In this document: in pieces, positions 62,295 through 64,000 of the stretch
Numbering within the stretch: position 1 is the first letter of the stretch
Layout: each line of letters opens with the position of its first letter
From: Kribbella rubisoli
GTDB lineage: Bacteria; Actinomycetota; Actinomycetes; Propionibacteriales; Kribbellaceae
NCBI RefSeq assembly: GCF_004217145.1
Contig: NZ_SHKR01000004.1
Span: 1-64,000, forward strand
Reading direction: 5' to 3'
DNA length: 64,000 nt
The notes under the pieces: generated by a model
Told to the model about the DNA's origin: nothing
What the model saw: the letters and a program-made list of their open reading frames with translations, nothing else
The model's database searches: none
Translations under genes and position numbers: made by a program

Positions 62295-63401
62295 CTACTT
62301 GTCGAGGCCCACGCGGTGCAGGGCCGCGTCGATCGCGATGGAATCCGGCGTCGGAGCGGGCTTCGGGCGGGGGCGGCGGGTGCGGCCCGCAGCCTTCGCG
62401 GGCTTTGCCGGTTCGGTCGGCGCGTCGACGGCGGTCCAGACCGCGGACAGGATCGCGCGCAGTCCGTCGTACGGCTTGCCCTCGCCCTTGACCGCGACCG
62501 CGTTGTTCACGATTTCGGCGGTCCAGCCTTCACAGGAATGCTTGCCGCCCTCGACGGTCACGCCCGGCTGCTTCTCGGCCAGCGCGCTGAGCCCCGCTGC
62601 GACGTACGTCGGGCGCTGGTTCTTCGGCGCCCGGGCCAGGTCGTACGGGTCGTTCACGCCGGTCGCGACCCACAGGCTCGCGATCCCGACGGCGTTCGCG
62701 CCCTGGATGTCGGAGTCCAGCCGGTCCCCGATCATCAACGGCTGCTTGGCTTTCAGCCGTTCGATACTCGTCTCCAGCAGCGGCGGCTCGGGCTTGCCGG
62801 CGACGACCGGATCCACGTCGACCGCGGCCCGGACCGCCTGCACGAGCGTCCCGTTCCCGGGCGCTTTGCCGGCCGCGGTGGGGATGGTCAGATCGAGGTT
62901 GGTCGCGAACCACTTCGCGCCTTCGTGGATCGCGTGGGCGCCGTCCGCGAGCATCACCCAGTTCACGTCCGGGTGGAACCCTTGCACGACAGCTACCGGG
63001 TGCGCGTCGCTGCTGCGGACCGGCGTCAGGCCGTACTCCTCGAGCGCGACGACCAACCCCTCGCCGCCCACCACGAGGACCGGCGAGCCCTTGGGGTACT
63101 CGCTCGCGATCAGCTTCGCGGCCGCCTGCGCGGAGGTCACCACGTCGTCGGCGATCACGTCCAGCCCGAACGATGCGAGGTGCTCGGCAACAACCCGCGC
63201 CGGCCGGCTCGCGTTGTTGGTGATGTACCCGATCCGCATGCCTTCCTTGGCAGCTTTGCGCAGGTTCTCCGGCGCGTCCGGGACCGGGTCCGGGCCGACG
63301 TACACGACGCCGTCGAGGTCCAGCAGCGCCACGTCGTACCGGCTCGCGAGCGGTTCATCACACGCCGACAGCGGTTCCGGCGCTTTGCGTTCCGCGCTCA
63401 T
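62295..63401 (-). CDS. HAD-superfamily IIA hydrolase (NagD-like)
   Basis: 368 residues. HAD nucleophile motif LLDLDGVVYVG near residue 27, the second-motif region ITNNASRPAR, motif III Lys in VVAGKPEPPLLE, and GDRLDSDIQGA as metal-binding motif. The C2-type cap of the NagD/phosphoglycolate-phosphatase group is in between. The last 50 residues are a basic Pro/Lys/Arg-rich tail. It should remove phosphate from a small metabolite. It starts 24 bp from the divergent DUF1015 gene. Confidence 0.88.
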   Translation of the reverse strand: MSAERKAPEPLSACDEPLASRYDVALLDLDGVVYVGPDPVPDAPENLRKAAKEGMRIGYITNNASRPARVVAEHLASFGLDVIADDVVTSAQAAAKLIASEYPKGSPVLVVGGEGLVVALEEYGLTPVRSSDAHPVAVVQGFHPDVNWVMLADGAHAIHEGAKWFATNLDLTIPTAAGKAPGNGTLVQAVRAAVDVDPVVAGKPEPPLLETSIERLKAKQPLMIGDRLDSDIQGANAVGIASLWVATGVNDPYDLARAPKNQRPTYVAAGLSALAEKQPGVTVEGGKHSCEGWTAEIVNNAVAVKGEGKPYDGLRAILSAVWTAVDAPTEPAKPAKAAGRTRRPRPKPAPTPDSIAIDAALHRVGLDK

Positions 63402-63425
63402 GCTTCACCCCGTACGATTCCGCGC

Positions 63426-64000
63426 ATGCCGGATACGAGCGGGAGCGTGCTGAGGCTCGATCCGCTGCGCGCCTGGCGGTTCGTGGCCGGCAAGGTGAGC
63501 GCGCTCGGGGCGGTCACGTCACCGCCGTACGACGTGCTCGAACCCGCCATCGTCCGGCGGCTGACTGACTCTGATCTGCACAACATGGTGAGGCTCATCC
63601 TTCCACGCGACCCGGACCTCGGCCCGGCCCGGTACGACGAACCCGCGCAGCGGCTCGCCCGGTGGCAGCTGGACGGTGTGGTGGTGCAGGACCAGCGCCC
63701 CGCGCTGTACGTCTACGAGCAGCGGCTGGGGAATGCCATGCTGTGCGGACTGGTCGGCTCGCTGCGGCTGGACCCGGCGCGCACAGTGGTGCTGCCGCAC
63801 GAGGAGGTCATGCCGCACTGGGTCGACGACCGGCTCCGGCTGATGGAGGCGACCGACGCCGACCTGGAGCCGATCCTGCTCGCGTACCGCGGCGGCAGCG
63901 TGGCAAGCGATGCCGTGGACGCGGCGCGAGCCGGGGAGCCGTGGGTGGAGGCCGAGACGTACAACGGCGCAGAGCACCGCATCTGGCGCATCGACGACCA
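63426..64000 (+). CDS. DUF1015 family protein, truncated by the window end
   Basis: At least 191 residues in an open frame that runs off the end. It opens MPDTSGSVLRLDPLRAWRFV, then VTSPPYDVLEPAIVRRL and HNMVRLILPRD, typical of DUF1015 proteins, whose function is unknown. YVYEQRLGN and PHEEVMPHWVDDRLRLME follow in family order. A TACGAT (63413-63418) lies 7 bases before the ATG, suggesting a leaderless transcript. The 24-bp gap to the divergent HAD start leaves no room for ordinary promoters. Confidence 0.8.
   Translation, partial: MPDTSGSVLRLDPLRAWRFVAGKVSALGAVTSPPYDVLEPAIVRRLTDSDLHNMVRLILPRDPDLGPARYDEPAQRLARWQLDGVVVQDQRPALYVYEQRLGNAMLCGLVGSLRLDPARTVVLPHEEVMPHWVDDRLRLMEATDADLEPILLAYRGGSVASDAVDAARAGEPWVEAETYNGAEHRIWRIDD

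Overview
This window is high-GC actinobacterial chromosome. Third codon positions are strongly G/C, GTG starts are common, and adjacent genes are repeatedly coupled through ATGA or GTGA overlaps. Two conserved actinobacterial blocks are present. The first, read on the minus strand, is pafA, an FKBP lipoprotein, pafB-pafC, tatA-tatC, a lipid kinase and a HelY-type helicase, which matches the mycobacterial order pafA-pafB-pafC-tatA-tatC-helY. The second is tlyA-nadK-recN-steA-steB, a MraY-like gene, murJ, a glycosyltransferase, pyrG and a NUDIX gene, followed further on by ald-xerD-parA-RHH-scpA-scpB-rluB, which matches the Mycobacterium Rv1694-Rv1711 order. The gene set and style suggest Propionibacteriales (Nocardioidaceae or Kribbella-like). 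That placement is inference from gene content only. I recognised no rRNA, tRNA, CRISPR array, insertion sequence or phage gene.

Layout. 0-7.6 kb holds small metabolic and regulatory genes: a flavin monooxygenase, an MFS pump, a GyrI-like/ArsR-like pair, a secreted DUF1906 protein, a divergent cupin/MarR pair with a clear palindromic operator, and a Tat-exported serine hydrolase. 7.6-15.2 kb holds helY, an alpha/beta hydrolase and divergent MarR gene with a duplicated operator, a secreted GH46 chitosanase with its own putative operator, the lipid kinase and tatC-tatA. 15.3-24 kb holds the proteasome-linked genes pafA and pafBC, DUF3866, the FKBP lipoprotein and an Eis-like acetyltransferase. 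24.1-34.6 kb is an accessory stretch: three tandem paralogous secreted proteins of unknown function, a two-component system with an extra single-domain receiver, a xylose-type ABC importer and an APC permease. It ends at a perfect 30-bp inverted repeat. 34.6-42.5 kb is the chromosome-segregation block. 42.9-49.7 kb is a second accessory stretch (F420-type oxidoreductase, membrane protein, frameshifted DUF985 cupin, HIT-like protein, secreted cyclophilin, GH92 mannosidase). 49.8-62.3 kb is the pyrG-to-tlyA block, with an acidic protein and a Lys/Ala-tailed protein at its upstream end. The window closes with a HAD phosphatase and the start of a DUF1015 gene.

The genes cooperate in recognisable groups: the Pup-proteasome and its PafBC regulator; Tat export, which may carry some of the secreted enzymes here; ParA/ScpAB/XerD for chromosome organisation; SteA/SteB/MurJ/MraY-like and a GT4 enzyme for envelope growth and division. 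The most interesting unexplained items are the secreted triplet beside a CHASE3 sensor kinase, the perfect inverted repeat at 34.5 kb, the duplicated 3' end of pafA, an RHH protein locked between parA and scpA, and xerD, whose conserved N-terminus extends beyond any ordinary start codon.
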